From: Bacillus sp. CH30_1T
Lineage (GTDB): Bacteria; Bacillota; Bacilli; Bacillales; Bacillaceae_B
Assembly: GCF_008364765.1 (NCBI RefSeq)
Contig: NZ_VTUY01000009.1
Location: forward strand, 1 to 64,000
Reading direction: 5' to 3'
Length of the DNA: 64,000 bases
Below, piece after piece: positions 6,895-15,838 of this stretch. The translations under genes were made by a program, and so were the position numbers. The notes beneath the pieces were generated by a model. That model was not told the DNA's origin. It searched no databases and worked only from the letters and a program-made list of their open reading frames with translations. Positions within the stretch are counted from its first letter, which is position 1. Every line of letters starts with the position of its first letter.

Positions 6895-8328
6895 ATGCTG
6901 AAAACGAACGAAACGACGAAAACCGATGTGTTATTGGAAGAAATAGCCGATTACGTATTAGATAGAGACATCACAAGTACGGAAGCATATGAAACGGCAC
7001 GCTATGTATTGTTTGATACGCTTGGATGCGGAATTCTCGCTTTGAAATACCCGGAATGTACAAAGCTTCTGGGACCTGTCGTACCCGGGACAATTGTACC
7101 GAATGGGACTAGAGTGCCAGGTACATCGTTCGTCCTTGATCCTGTGAAAGGGGCATTCAACATAGGGTGCATGATCCGCTGGCTGGATTACAATGATACG
7201 TGGCTCGCTGCGGAATGGGGACATCCATCTGACAACCTTGGAGGCATCCTTGCAGTAGCGGATTATGTAAGCCAGGTACGGATTTCGGAAGGGAAAGAAC
7301 CCTTACAAGTTCGGGATGTGCTCGAAATGATGATCAAGGCCCACGAGATTCAGGGAGTACTGGCTTTGGAAAATAGCTTGAATCGTGTAGGTCTCGATCA
7401 TGTTCTATTTGTGAAAATCGCAACGACAGCTGTTGTAACGAAGATGTTGGGTGGATCTCGTCAGGAAATCATTAATGCGTTATCGAATGCATGGATTGAC
7501 AATTCAAGCTTGCGAACATATCGACATGCACCCAATACAGGCTCGCGAAAATCCTGGGCAGCAGGAGACGCAACAAGCAGGGGCGTTCACTTGGCAATGA
7601 TGGCTGTAAAAGGCGAGATGGGCTATCCAACCGGACTTTCAGCACCTGGATGGGGATTCCAGGATATACTCTTCAATAAAAAAGAATTGGTACTGGGCCG
7701 TCCACTTGAATCGTATGTAATGGAAAATATACTGTTCAAAGTATCTTATCCGGCAGAATTTCATGCCCAGACAGCAGCCGAGTGTGCGGTAAAGCTCCAC
7801 CCATCAGTGATTAACCGACTTGACGAAATCGATGAAATCAGGATCATGACCCATGAATCAGCTATACGCATCATTGATAAAACAGGTCCTCTCCATAATC
7901 CGGCGGATCGCGATCATTGTTTGCAGTACATCACAGCCATCGGATTGCTTAAAGGCGATATCAAAGCGGAAGATTATGAAAATGAAACAGCCCTGGATCC
8001 AAGAATTGATTCCTTGCGTGAAAAGATGACCGTGGTAGAAAACAAACAATACAGTGAAGATTACCTTGATCCGAGCAAGCGCTCAATCGCAAACAGTGTA
8101 CAAATTCGTTTCACAGATGGATCCGTTACCGAAAATGTAGAATTAGAGTTTCCATTAGGACACCGATTCAGAAGAGACGAAGCGATTCCAAAGATTAAGG
8201 AAAAATTCATGAACAATATCAAGACCCACTATTCAAGCAAACAACAGAAATTGATTGAAGAAGCCTGCTATGACAGGGACACATTAGAAAACATGAAAGT
8301 GAATGAATTTGTAGATTTGTTCATCTAG
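6895..8328 (+). CDS. mmgE: 2-methylcitrate dehydratase (MmgE/PrpD)
   Basis: This iron-sulfur-independent dehydratase removes water from 2-methylcitrate to form 2-methyl-cis-aconitate. Its 477 residues fit the MmgE/PrpD family. Recognisable segments are FDTLGCGI near the N-terminus, [20 protein letters not shown], the Gly-rich loop around [18 protein letters not shown], and the C-terminal lid with KYPAEFH-type [23 protein letters not shown] 6895 follows AAAGGAAGG. About 100 bases separate it from mmgD. That gap holds a short ACAACT/AGTTGT hairpin without a T run. Rehydration to methylisocitrate would need an aconitase encoded elsewhere. Confidence 0.93.
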   Translation: MLKTNETTKTDVLLEEIADYVLDRDITSTEAYETARYVLFDTLGCGILALKYPECTKLLGPVVPGTIVPNGTRVPGTSFVLDPVKGAFNIGCMIRWLDYNDTWLAAEWGHPSDNLGGILAVADYVSQVRISEGKEPLQVRDVLEMMIKAHEIQGVLALENSLNRVGLDHVLFVKIATTAVVTKMLGGSRQEIINALSNAWIDNSSLRTYRHAPNTGSRKSWAAGDATSRGVHLAMMAVKGEMGYPTGLSAPGWGFQDILFNKKELVLGRPLESYVMENILFKVSYPAEFHAQTAAECAVKLHPSVINRLDEIDEIRIMTHESAIRIIDKTGPLHNPADRDHCLQYITAIGLLKGDIKAEDYENETALDPRIDSLREKMTVVENKQYSEDYLDPSKRSIANSVQIRFTDGSVTENVELEFPLGHRFRRDEAIPKIKEKFMNNIKTHYSSKQQKLIEEACYDRDTLENMKVNEFVDLFI

Positions 8329-8346
8329 AAAAGGAGGATGACCAAG

Positions 8347-9261
8347 ATGGCATGGATTGTAGACCAACCGTTAGCACAAACAGAGCTTGCCGACCAATTT
8401 CAAAAAAGTATGTCCAGTGAATCCATTTTGCAAATACCTGGCGCTCATGATGCGATGGCTGCCCTCATTGCAAAGGAGGCGGGTTTCTCAGCGCTTTATT
8501 TATCGGGAGCCGCTTATACAGCAAGCAGGGGACTCCCGGATCTTGGGATGCTGACGTCAACTGAAGTTGCAGAACGCGCCAAAGACCTTGTTCGTGCTAC
8601 TAATTTGCCGGTATTAGTCGATATCGATACGGGATTCGGAGGATATCTGAACGTAGCACGTACGGCTAGAGAAATGGTGGAGGCCCATGTAGCTGCGGTT
8701 CAATTGGAAGATCAGCAATTGCCTAAAAAGTGCGGACATCTAAATGGGAAACAACTCGTATCTCCGGAAGAGATGGTTCAGAAGATCAGGGTGATCAAAG
8801 AGGTGGCTCCTTCATTAATTGTCGTAGCGCGTACGGATGCCCGCAGCAGCGAAGGACTGGAAGGTGCGATAGAAAGAGCGGCTATGTATGTAGAAGCAGG
8901 TGCCGACGCAATCTTCCCTGAAGCCCTTGAATCTGAAGAAGAGTTTCGACTGTTCCGAAACCGAATCCGAGTTCCACTTCTTGCTAACATGACAGAGTTC
9001 GGGAAGACCCCTTACCATACTGCTGAAGAGTTTCAGGACATGGGTTTTCAGATGGTCATTTACCCTGTGACTTCATTGCGGGTGGCGGCGAAGGCATATG
9101 AACGGATCTTCCAGCTAATCAAAAAGGAAGGCACTCAAAGAGAAGGAATCCAGGACATGCAGACTAGAAGCGAGTTATATGACACCATTTCCTATTATGA
9201 CTTTGAAAATCTGGATAATGAAATTGCAAAGACTCTCCTAACCGATGAACATAAATCGTAA
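8347..9261 (+). CDS. mmgF: 2-methylisocitrate lyase
   Basis: This enzyme cleaves 2-methylisocitrate into pyruvate and succinate, the last step of the methylcitrate cycle. It belongs to the isocitrate lyase/PEP mutase superfamily, is 304 residues long, and matches B. subtilis MmgF (YqiQ). Diagnostic motifs are the substrate loop PKKCGHLNGK with its catalytic Cys, the metal-binding DIDTGFG, and VARTDAR. I place the start at ATG 8347, nine bases after AAGGAGG. The ATG at 8338 touches the Shine-Dalgarno sequence and is unlikely. It is separated from mmgE by 18 bases. Confidence 0.93.
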   Translation: MAWIVDQPLAQTELADQFQKSMSSESILQIPGAHDAMAALIAKEAGFSALYLSGAAYTASRGLPDLGMLTSTEVAERAKDLVRATNLPVLVDIDTGFGGYLNVARTAREMVEAHVAAVQLEDQQLPKKCGHLNGKQLVSPEEMVQKIRVIKEVAPSLIVVARTDARSSEGLEGAIERAAMYVEAGADAIFPEALESEEEFRLFRNRIRVPLLANMTEFGKTPYHTAEEFQDMGFQMVIYPVTSLRVAAKAYERIFQLIKKEGTQREGIQDMQTRSELYDTISYYDFENLDNEIAKTLLTDEHKS

Positions 9262-9366
9262 AGCACAAATGGTAAAAGGGAATCGTGATTCGCATCAATT
9301 GTAGGATGTAATCGATTCAACGCTTTTGGTAAATAGGTATAACAAGTCAAAGCGAGGAGGAAAGGG

Positions 9367-11082
9367 ATGGGCGAAGCAGAACTTCAAGCTAGTGAACGTT
9401 TATTTACTCATCATGGAGAGGAAGATGAAGTATTTACTCCGGAAGATTTTAATGAGGAAGGTCATCTCATATCGAAAACAACAGAACGATTCGTCAAAAA
9501 CGATGTAATTCCCTTGCTTGATTCGATTGATCATCATGATTATGCCAACGTTAAAAAATTGTTTAAAGGAGCAGGGGAGCTCGGCTTGCTCAGTATTGAG
9601 GTTCCAGAATCGTATGGTGGCCTGTCACTGAACAAAAAACTTTCAGGCCTTGTAGCAGAGAAGATGGGATTTGGCGGTTCGTTCAGCGTATCCTTTAATA
9701 TTCATGCAGGTGTAGGTACACTTCCATACGTATATTATGGAACAGAGAAGCAAAAACATATGTACCTGCCAAAGCTCATATCGGGAGAATGGATTGGAGC
9801 CTATGCTTTAACGGAACCTGACGCAGGATCGGATGCACTAAAGGCTAAAACGACTGCAGTGTTGAACGAAGAAGGGACATCCTGGCTGTTAAATGGTGAA
9901 AAACAGTGGATAACCAACGCACAAGTGGCGGATGTCTATGTCGTCTTTGCCAAAACCGGTGACGGCATGACTGCCTTCATTGTAGAGAGGTCTTTCAATG
10001 GGGTTTCAGTTGGCCCAGAAGAGAAGAAGATGGGGATAAAAGGATCTTCGACCGCCACTTTAATCTTGGAAGATGTCAATGTGCCGTCACAGAATGTCCT
10101 GGGAAAAGTTGGGCAGGGACATCATGTAGCGTTAAACATTTTAAACATGGCGCGGTTGAAGCTCGCCTTCTCGAACATCGGTACATCGAAGCAGGCACTG
10201 AAGCTTGCAGTGGGCTACGCGAATCAGCGTAAGCAATTTGGTAGACCAATCATCCGTTTTTCCATGATACAAGAAAAGATTGCGGATATGGCGATTTCGA
10301 TTTATGGGGCGGAGAGTGCCGCATACAGGACGGCTGACAGCTTAGACCAAGTGTTGGACTCCGCCGCCCCCTTAGATGATCGATTGAGAGAACTCGCACA
10401 CTACGCAACAGAATGTGCAATCAATAAAGTAAACTGCTCCGAAGTCCTTGACGGGATTGTAGATGAGGCCGTACAGATTCATGGTGGGTATGGATACATG
10501 CAGGAATATGAGGTGGAAAGACTTTATCGGGATGCACGGATAAGCCGGATTTTCGAAGGAACCAATGAAATAAACCGACTGACGATTGCTAAGCTTTTGA
10601 TCAAAAAAGCATACCAATCTGCCGATTCAAGGAAGGAACACCTAATCCATAAGCATATAAACCGAAATCAGGAATACATCCACTTGTCTAAAATGCTTCT
10701 CGACAAATCTTTGAGAGCACTTACACATTTCCACATTAACATCCAGCAGGAACAAGAATATTCCCGCTTGCTCGCCAACATGATGAAAGAAATCTATGTG
10801 ATGGAATCTGCGTTCATTCGCACAGAAAAAGCCATACAAAAGAACGGGATAGACAAAGAGCTATTGAAAACGAACATGACGAACATCATCTGTGAAGAGG
10901 GTTATCGAAGAATGGAAGAGATGACAGTCTTGATCTTATCGGGAACAGAAGCAGATGAAGCCCGCAGAAAAGGGATATTGGATGAAATCAAAAGTCTTCC
11001 TGTTCCCCTTTACAGGAATCTGTTTATTCAAAAGCGGGAAATCGCAGAACGCGTGTCTGAACATGAAAAATATATCGTGTGA
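9367..11082 (+). CDS. acyl-CoA dehydrogenase, probable isobutyryl-CoA dehydrogenase
   Basis: A 571-residue FAD-dependent acyl-CoA dehydrogenase that passes electrons to an electron-transfer flavoprotein. The first ~400 residues form the ACAD core: YALTEPDAGSDALKAKT and KQWITNA for flavin and substrate contacts, and ARISRIFEGTNEINR carrying the likely catalytic Glu. About 170 extra C-terminal residues resemble the helical extension of long ACADs such as FadE. In this operon its expected job is oxidation of isobutyryl-CoA (from valine) to methacrylyl-CoA. That is inferred from context, and a fatty-acyl substrate remains possible. ATG 9367 follows GAGGAGGAAAGGG. The 105 bases upstream show no terminator. 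Confidence 0.88.
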   Translation: MGEAELQASERLFTHHGEEDEVFTPEDFNEEGHLISKTTERFVKNDVIPLLDSIDHHDYANVKKLFKGAGELGLLSIEVPESYGGLSLNKKLSGLVAEKMGFGGSFSVSFNIHAGVGTLPYVYYGTEKQKHMYLPKLISGEWIGAYALTEPDAGSDALKAKTTAVLNEEGTSWLLNGEKQWITNAQVADVYVVFAKTGDGMTAFIVERSFNGVSVGPEEKKMGIKGSSTATLILEDVNVPSQNVLGKVGQGHHVALNILNMARLKLAFSNIGTSKQALKLAVGYANQRKQFGRPIIRFSMIQEKIADMAISIYGAESAAYRTADSLDQVLDSAAPLDDRLRELAHYATECAINKVNCSEVLDGIVDEAVQIHGGYGYMQEYEVERLYRDARISRIFEGTNEINRLTIAKLLIKKAYQSADSRKEHLIHKHINRNQEYIHLSKMLLDKSLRALTHFHINIQQEQEYSRLLANMMKEIYVMESAFIRTEKAIQKNGIDKELLKTNMTNIICEEGYRRMEEMTVLILSGTEADEARRKGILDEIKSLPVPLYRNLFIQKREIAERVSEHEKYIV

Positions 11083-11097
11083 ACGGAGTGAAGTCTT

Positions 11098-11985
11098 GTG
11101 AAAAAGATCGGATTTATCGGTTTGGGCAATATGGGTCTACCTATGTCGCAAAATTTGCTTCTGTCTAACTTTACAGTGTATGGAATGGATCTGAATAAAG
11201 AAGCTGAGTTGTCCTTTCTTAAATCGGGAGGTACGGTCGGCGTATCGCTTGATGAGATGGTTGAACGATGTGATGTAATCCTGACAAGCCTTCCATCGAC
11301 AAACGCAGTGGAGGAGATTTTCTTGGGGGAAAAAGGACTCGTTAACATCTCGGGTCCAAGTGTTATGCTCATCGATACGAGTACGGTAGCTCCAGAACTG
11401 AATAGCCGGATAGAAGAGGCGGCTAAGAAAAAGGATGTGGAATTTCTGGCGGCACCAGTCAGCGGGGGTGTAGTAGGGGCAGTAAATCGAACACTCACTT
11501 TCATGGTCGGTGGTGTAAGGTCTGCCTTCGATAAGGCACTGCCTGTATTCAACGCGATGGGTGAGAATATATTTCATGTGAGTGAAAAGATCGACAGCGG
11601 TACAAATACGAAGCTCATCAATAATCTACTGATCGGATTTTATACAGCGGGTGTAAGTGAAGCCCTCCATCTTGCTAAGAATAGTGATCTTGATCTTGAA
11701 AAATTGTTCGAGATGCTCAACGTCAGTTATGGACAGAGCAGAATCTACGAGCGCAATTATAAAAGTTTCATAGCTGATGATACTTATGAGCCCGGTTTTT
11801 CTTTAAAGCTGCTGAGGAAGGATCTCGGGTTTGCTCTTGGACTTGCCGAAAAAAACAACGTGGAACTGCCGGTCAGCAAAATCCTCTTCGACCTATATGA
11901 AGAAGCCGAAAAGAACGGTTGCGGTGAAAAAGACATGTCCATCCTATACAAAAAAATTAGTGAAAAGACGACGACCATTTTATAA
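11098..11985 (+). CDS. mmsB: 3-hydroxyisobutyrate dehydrogenase
   Basis: This enzyme oxidises 3-hydroxyisobutyrate to methylmalonate semialdehyde with NAD+ in valine breakdown. It is 295 residues long and of the HIBADH family. The Rossmann motif IGFIGLGNMGLPMSQNL is at the N-terminus. The substrate-binding signature APVSGGVVGA follows near residue 120, and the catalytic Lys sits in TKLINNLLIGF near 175. It starts with GTG 11098 behind GGAGTGAAG, 15 bases after the dehydrogenase stop. The same family includes tartronate semialdehyde reductases, but the neighbouring mmsA makes the valine role much more likely. Confidence 0.9.
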   Translation: MKKIGFIGLGNMGLPMSQNLLLSNFTVYGMDLNKEAELSFLKSGGTVGVSLDEMVERCDVILTSLPSTNAVEEIFLGEKGLVNISGPSVMLIDTSTVAPELNSRIEEAAKKKDVEFLAAPVSGGVVGAVNRTLTFMVGGVRSAFDKALPVFNAMGENIFHVSEKIDSGTNTKLINNLLIGFYTAGVSEALHLAKNSDLDLEKLFEMLNVSYGQSRIYERNYKSFIADDTYEPGFSLKLLRKDLGFALGLAEKNNVELPVSKILFDLYEEAEKNGCGEKDMSILYKKISEKTTTIL

Positions 11986-12001
11986 GAAGGGGTGAGAATA
12001 G

Positions 12002-13456
12002 ATGATTACAACAAATATTAAAAAAATGCAGAACAACATCAACGGAGAATGGGTAGATTCTACCGGAACGGATGTTGAAGAAGTAATCAATCCTGCGAAT
12101 GGAAAAATCATTGCCTATGTACCTCTATCGACGAGAACGGATGTCGATCACGCCGTACAGGCCGCTCAAAAGACGTATGAGACTTGGACATTAGTCCCTG
12201 TGCCGAACCGGACAAGACTATTATACAATTACTTAAGGGTTCTTCAAGAACAGAAAGAACAATTGGCTGAAATCATCACGATGGAAAATGGAAAAACGCT
12301 AAAGGATGCTCGTGGAGAGGTTCAGCGAGGGATAGAAGTCGTTGAGCTTGCGACTGCGACACCAACTCTAATGATGGGAGAGTCACTACCTGGGATTGCG
12401 GATGGAATTGATGGTTCGATTTGGCGTTATCCATTAGGAGTCGTTGCAGGAATTACACCTTTTAACTTTCCGATGATGGTACCACTTTGGATGTTCCCAC
12501 TTGCGATTTCCTGTGGAAATACGTTTGTTCTGAAGGCATCAGAAAAAACTCCGATCCTAGCAGGTAAACTTGTAGAGCTGTTCTATGAATCAGGTTTCCC
12601 TAAAGGTGTCCTTAACCTCGTACACGGAGCAAAAGACGTGGTGAACGGTTTACTGGAGAACGAAGACATCAAAGCCATTTCTTTCGTTGGTTCCGAACCT
12701 GTGGCAAAGCATGTTTACCAAACGGGTACAGCTAACGGAAAACGTGTCCAGGCACTTGCCGGTGCAAAAAACCATGCTGTAGTCCTATCGGATTGCCAGC
12801 TTGAGAAGTCGGTTCAAGGCATTATCGGTGCCGCGTTCGGCAGCAGTGGAGAACGCTGTATGGCGTGCTCAGTCGTTGCAGTCGTAGATGAGATCGCTGA
12901 TGAGTTTATGGAAATGCTCGTTTCTGAAACACGCAAGCTGAAAACAGGAGACGGCAGGTCAGAAGATAACTTTGTAGGTCCCTTGATCCGGGAAGTTCAC
13001 AAAAACCGTGTGCTCCATTATATTGACACCGGGGTAAGAGAAGGGGCTTCATTACGAGTGGACGGACGGGATCCTGAAGTAGGGGAAGGATACTATGTCG
13101 GGGCGACCATTTTCGACCATGTGAAACCGGATATGAAAATATGGCAGGAGGAACTCTTCGCGCCAGTATTGAGTGTCGTACGAGTAAAAGACCTTGATGA
13201 AGGAATCAAACTCACCAATCAATCCAATTTTGCCAATGGAGCTGTTATCTATACGTCGAGCGGCAAAAGTGTCCAGAAGTTTCGCGATAAAATTGATGCC
13301 GGCATGATCGGTGTGAATGTCAATGTGCCAGCTCCAATGGCATTCTTCTCATTCGCCGGAAACAAAGCATCATTTTATGGAGACCTTGGAACAAATGGAA
13401 AAGACGGTGTCCAATTTTACACACGGAAGAAAGTAGTAACAGAACGCTGGTTCTAA
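12002..13456 (+). CDS. mmsA: methylmalonate-semialdehyde dehydrogenase (CoA-acylating)
   Basis: This enzyme converts methylmalonate semialdehyde, NAD+ and CoA to propionyl-CoA, CO2 and NADH, linking valine breakdown to the methylcitrate cycle encoded upstream. It is a 484-residue aldehyde dehydrogenase of the MMSDH group. [16 protein letters not shown] is typical of the group, [12 protein letters not shown] follows, and the catalytic Cys lies in [15 protein letters not shown] 12002 follows AAGGGGTGAGAAT, 16 bases after mmsB. The same family contains the IolA enzymes of inositol breakdown, but no inositol genes are present here. Confidence 0.92.
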   Translation: MITTNIKKMQNNINGEWVDSTGTDVEEVINPANGKIIAYVPLSTRTDVDHAVQAAQKTYETWTLVPVPNRTRLLYNYLRVLQEQKEQLAEIITMENGKTLKDARGEVQRGIEVVELATATPTLMMGESLPGIADGIDGSIWRYPLGVVAGITPFNFPMMVPLWMFPLAISCGNTFVLKASEKTPILAGKLVELFYESGFPKGVLNLVHGAKDVVNGLLENEDIKAISFVGSEPVAKHVYQTGTANGKRVQALAGAKNHAVVLSDCQLEKSVQGIIGAAFGSSGERCMACSVVAVVDEIADEFMEMLVSETRKLKTGDGRSEDNFVGPLIREVHKNRVLHYIDTGVREGASLRVDGRDPEVGEGYYVGATIFDHVKPDMKIWQEELFAPVLSVVRVKDLDEGIKLTNQSNFANGAVIYTSSGKSVQKFRDKIDAGMIGVNVNVPAPMAFFSFAGNKASFYGDLGTNGKDGVQFYTRKKVVTERWF

Positions 13457-13468
13457 ACCTGACTGTAG

Positions 13469-13515
13469 GATCCCTCTATTTGTAGGATATAGGCATTTAG
13501 AGGGATCTATTTATC
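13469..13515 (+). promoter_or_regulatory. intra-operon hairpin between mmsA and the enoyl-CoA hydratase
   Basis: GATCCCTCTA (13469-13478) pairs perfectly with TAGAGGGATC (13498-13507) around a 19-base loop. A weak TATTTATCTT tract follows. It may be a leaky terminator or an mRNA-stabilising end that lowers or separates expression of the last two genes. Confidence 0.5.
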
Positions 13516-13544
13516 TTGAAATCTTTCAACTGGAGGGAAAAATC

Positions 13545-14330
13545 TTGAGTTACACATACGCGACGATTAGAAAAGAAAATGATATCACAATGGTTACATT
13601 GAACAATCCGCCGGCGAATACATTATCTTCTTCCTGTATCACCGAATTGCGTTCCCTTTTCCAGGAACTGGTCAGGGATGATGAAACAAAAGCCATCATC
13701 CTTACAGGGGAGGGCCGTTTCTTCGTTGCGGGAGCAGACATTAAAGAATTCGTATCTAAATTAGGGGATCAGGAACAGGGGTTGGAACTGGCGAAAAATG
13801 GTCAGGCTCTTTGCGATGAAATCGAAGGTCTTCAGAAACCTGTCATTGCCGCGATAAATGGGCCATCTCTTGGGGGAGGCCTAGAGTTGGCGATGAGCTG
13901 TCATTTCAGAATCATGTCAGATCATGCTACGGTTGGTCTTCCTGAATTAAAGCTTGGGCTGATTCCGACTTTCGGCGGCACACAACGGCTTCGCAAGATA
14001 ACAGATACAGCAACCACACTGGATATCATCCTTACAGGGAGGACCCTCTCTGCAAGAGAAGCCGTAGATCTTGGGATAGCTCAGTTAGCTGTAAAAGAAA
14101 GTGAATTGTTACAGACGGCAAGAGCAATTGCAACTTCGTTTGTGGAAGGGAAAAGCATGACCAGTGTGATGCGGGCAGTGGAGTGTATTGTACAGGGCAG
14201 TAACGTAAGTATGGAACAAGGATTAGAAAAGGAACGTAGAAGATTTGCTGAGTTGTTCCTGACAGAGGATGCGAAAGAAGGGATTCACGCATTCATCGAA
14301 AAACGCAAACCAGACTTCACACATTCATAA
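13545..14330 (+). CDS. enoyl-CoA hydratase, probable methacrylyl-CoA hydratase
   Basis: A 261-residue crotonase-fold protein expected to hydrate methacrylyl-CoA to 3-hydroxyisobutyryl-CoA in this pathway. The oxyanion-hole regions are present as GRFFVAGADIKEF (CoA binding) and NGPSLGGGLELAMSCHFR, and the catalytic Glu region is GLPELKLGLIPTFGGTQRL. The start is TTG 13545, ten bases after CTGGAGGG. It is followed after 14 bases by another crotonase-fold gene. The exact acyl-CoA preference is inferred from neighbours. Confidence 0.88.
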   Translation: MSYTYATIRKENDITMVTLNNPPANTLSSSCITELRSLFQELVRDDETKAIILTGEGRFFVAGADIKEFVSKLGDQEQGLELAKNGQALCDEIEGLQKPVIAAINGPSLGGGLELAMSCHFRIMSDHATVGLPELKLGLIPTFGGTQRLRKITDTATTLDIILTGRTLSAREAVDLGIAQLAVKESELLQTARAIATSFVEGKSMTSVMRAVECIVQGSNVSMEQGLEKERRRFAELFLTEDAKEGIHAFIEKRKPDFTHS

Positions 14331-14344
14331 AAGGAGGAGATAGA

Positions 14345-15415
14345 ATGTCCGACGAAGTATTGTTTTCCGTTAACCCAAATGGTGTTGCTACGATTTTACT
14401 TAATCGCCCGAAAGCACTCAATTCTCTATCTCATGAGATGGTCATCGCTATCGGTGAAAAATTAAGAGAATGGAAGAGAGACAATAGTGTATCAATCGTC
14501 GTCATGAAAGGTGCGGGTTCAAAAGCGCTATGTGCAGGCGGTGATATTAAATCACTCTATGAAGCGCGTTTGTCTGAATCCGCACGGCGAAAAGCAGAGA
14601 ATTTTTTTGCTGAAGAATATGAGGTCGATATGGCCGTGTATCAATTTCCGAAGCCAATCATTGCCTGTTTAGACGGAGTCGTAATGGGTGGGGGCGTTGG
14701 TCTAACATATGGGGCTAGTCATCGCATTGTAACGGAGCGGACAAAATGGTCGATGCCCGAGATGAATATCGGTTTCTTTCCGGATGTTGGCGCAGCTTAC
14801 TTCTTAAATAAAGCTCCCGGGCACGCAGGTCGTTATCTCGCTTTAACGGCCTCAGTCATACAGGCTCAGGATGTTCTATATGTAAACGGTGCAGACATTT
14901 ATATGGAAAGTGAGGCATTAGAACGTTTTATTGAAAAAGTGGATAATACGGATTGGCGTCATGTGAAGGTGGAGGATATTCTTGATCAACTGATTGATGA
15001 ATACAAAACATATTCATCTAATGAAAGAAAGATTGCCCCTATTCAAAGTGAAATCGATCGGCATTTCGCGTTTGAGACAGTTGAAGAAATTCTTCAATCC
15101 CTCGACAGTCAGACAAGCGATTTTAACTTGAATGTGAAGAAATTGCTCCTTTCAAAGTCCCCTTTTTCATTGAAGATCACGTTAAAACAAATGATTGACG
15201 GCAAACAAAAGACAATGAAAGATTGCTTTGCAACCGATCTTCTTCTAGCCAAGAACTTCTTAAAACACGGAGACTTTTATGAAGGCGTTCGGTCTGTCCT
15301 CATTGATCGGGACCAGTCACCGAATTATGAGTACAAACATATTTCAGACGTTACGAACGATGTGGTGGATTCATTTTTCAAACCGATTTCTCCTGTTTCA
15401 AAAGTTGATAATTGA
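14345..15415 (+). CDS. 3-hydroxyisobutyryl-CoA hydrolase
   Basis: This enzyme releases CoA from 3-hydroxyisobutyryl-CoA to give the free acid used by MmsB. It is 356 residues, the usual length of HIBCH enzymes, and longer than hydratases because of its C-terminal extension. Signatures are ALCAGGDIKSLYEA, GVVMGGGVGLTYGASHRI and WSMPEMNIGFFPDVGAAYFL. The last of these carries the Glu and Asp characteristic of the hydrolases rather than the hydratase pair. ATG 14345 follows AAAAGGAGGAGAT. It is the last gene of the operon. The strong terminator at 15553 probably ends the transcript. Confidence 0.92.
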   Translation: MSDEVLFSVNPNGVATILLNRPKALNSLSHEMVIAIGEKLREWKRDNSVSIVVMKGAGSKALCAGGDIKSLYEARLSESARRKAENFFAEEYEVDMAVYQFPKPIIACLDGVVMGGGVGLTYGASHRIVTERTKWSMPEMNIGFFPDVGAAYFLNKAPGHAGRYLALTASVIQAQDVLYVNGADIYMESEALERFIEKVDNTDWRHVKVEDILDQLIDEYKTYSSNERKIAPIQSEIDRHFAFETVEEILQSLDSQTSDFNLNVKKLLLSKSPFSLKITLKQMIDGKQKTMKDCFATDLLLAKNFLKHGDFYEGVRSVLIDRDQSPNYEYKHISDVTNDVVDSFFKPISPVSKVDN

Positions 15416-15552
15416 TTTAATTCTAGTCATTGAGTAGTTAAAAGAGATGCTTAATTTACTGAGGGACTACCCGCTTGGAATTGAAAACGACAAAGTCTAT
15501 GGGTGAGGGGTCTGTCTGACTGCAATAAAAGTGAAAATGTAGACGGAATCTG

Positions 15553-15589
15553 CCTTCCCCTCACTATGTAGAGGGGAAGGTTTCTTTTT
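15553..15589 (+). terminator. intrinsic terminator ending the valine/methylcitrate operon
   Basis: CCTTCCCCTC (15553-15562) pairs perfectly with GAGGGGAAGG (15571-15580), followed by TTTCTTTTT. The 135 bases between the hydrolase stop and this hairpin contain no other feature I can support. Confidence 0.85.
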
Positions 15590-15674
15590 GATGCTAGCTA
15601 GAAGACCCCCTGATAGAAAACAAGATATGAGGGTAGCCCCTTTTTCCTAATTATGCTTATTGGATAAAATCCGA

Positions 15675-15703
15675 TTGACAGAAACTAAAAAAAGTCATAG
15701 CAT
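15675..15703 (+). promoter_or_regulatory. candidate sigma-A promoter of the cnt operon
   Basis: TTGACA (15675-15680), 17 bases, then TAGCAT (15698-15703) put the start of transcription near 15710, directly at the first Zur box. The -35 box is perfect and the -10 box is moderate. Confidence 0.65.
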
Positions 15704-15712
15704 AATAAAGGT

Positions 15713-15733
15713 AAATCGTAATTATTACGCTTT
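15713..15733. promoter_or_regulatory. Zur box 1
   Basis: AAATCGTAAT-TATTACGCTTT closely matches the Bacillus Zur operator (AAATCGTAATnATTACGATTT) with only the distal right arm off. It overlaps the predicted transcription start, so zinc-loaded Zur would block the cnt operon. Confidence 0.85.
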
Positions 15734-15763
15734 AATGCCGTTCCTTATATTTTTTTACATAAT

Positions 15764-15784
15764 AAATCGTAATGGTTACGAATT
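15764..15784. promoter_or_regulatory. Zur box 2
   Basis: A second copy, AAATCGTAAT-GGTTACGAATT, is centred 51 bases downstream of the first and about 55 bases before cntK. Two boxes spaced close to five helical turns suggest cooperative repression. Confidence 0.8.
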
Positions 15785-15838
15785 AATGATTTATCCTTTC
15801 AGTATCTCATTACCAAAAGAAGCAGAGGGGTCGAAATA

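Noticed and set aside
11028-11577. Two overlapping minus-strand frames opposite mmsB
   Set aside because: They are antisense to a conserved dehydrogenase and have no start signals.
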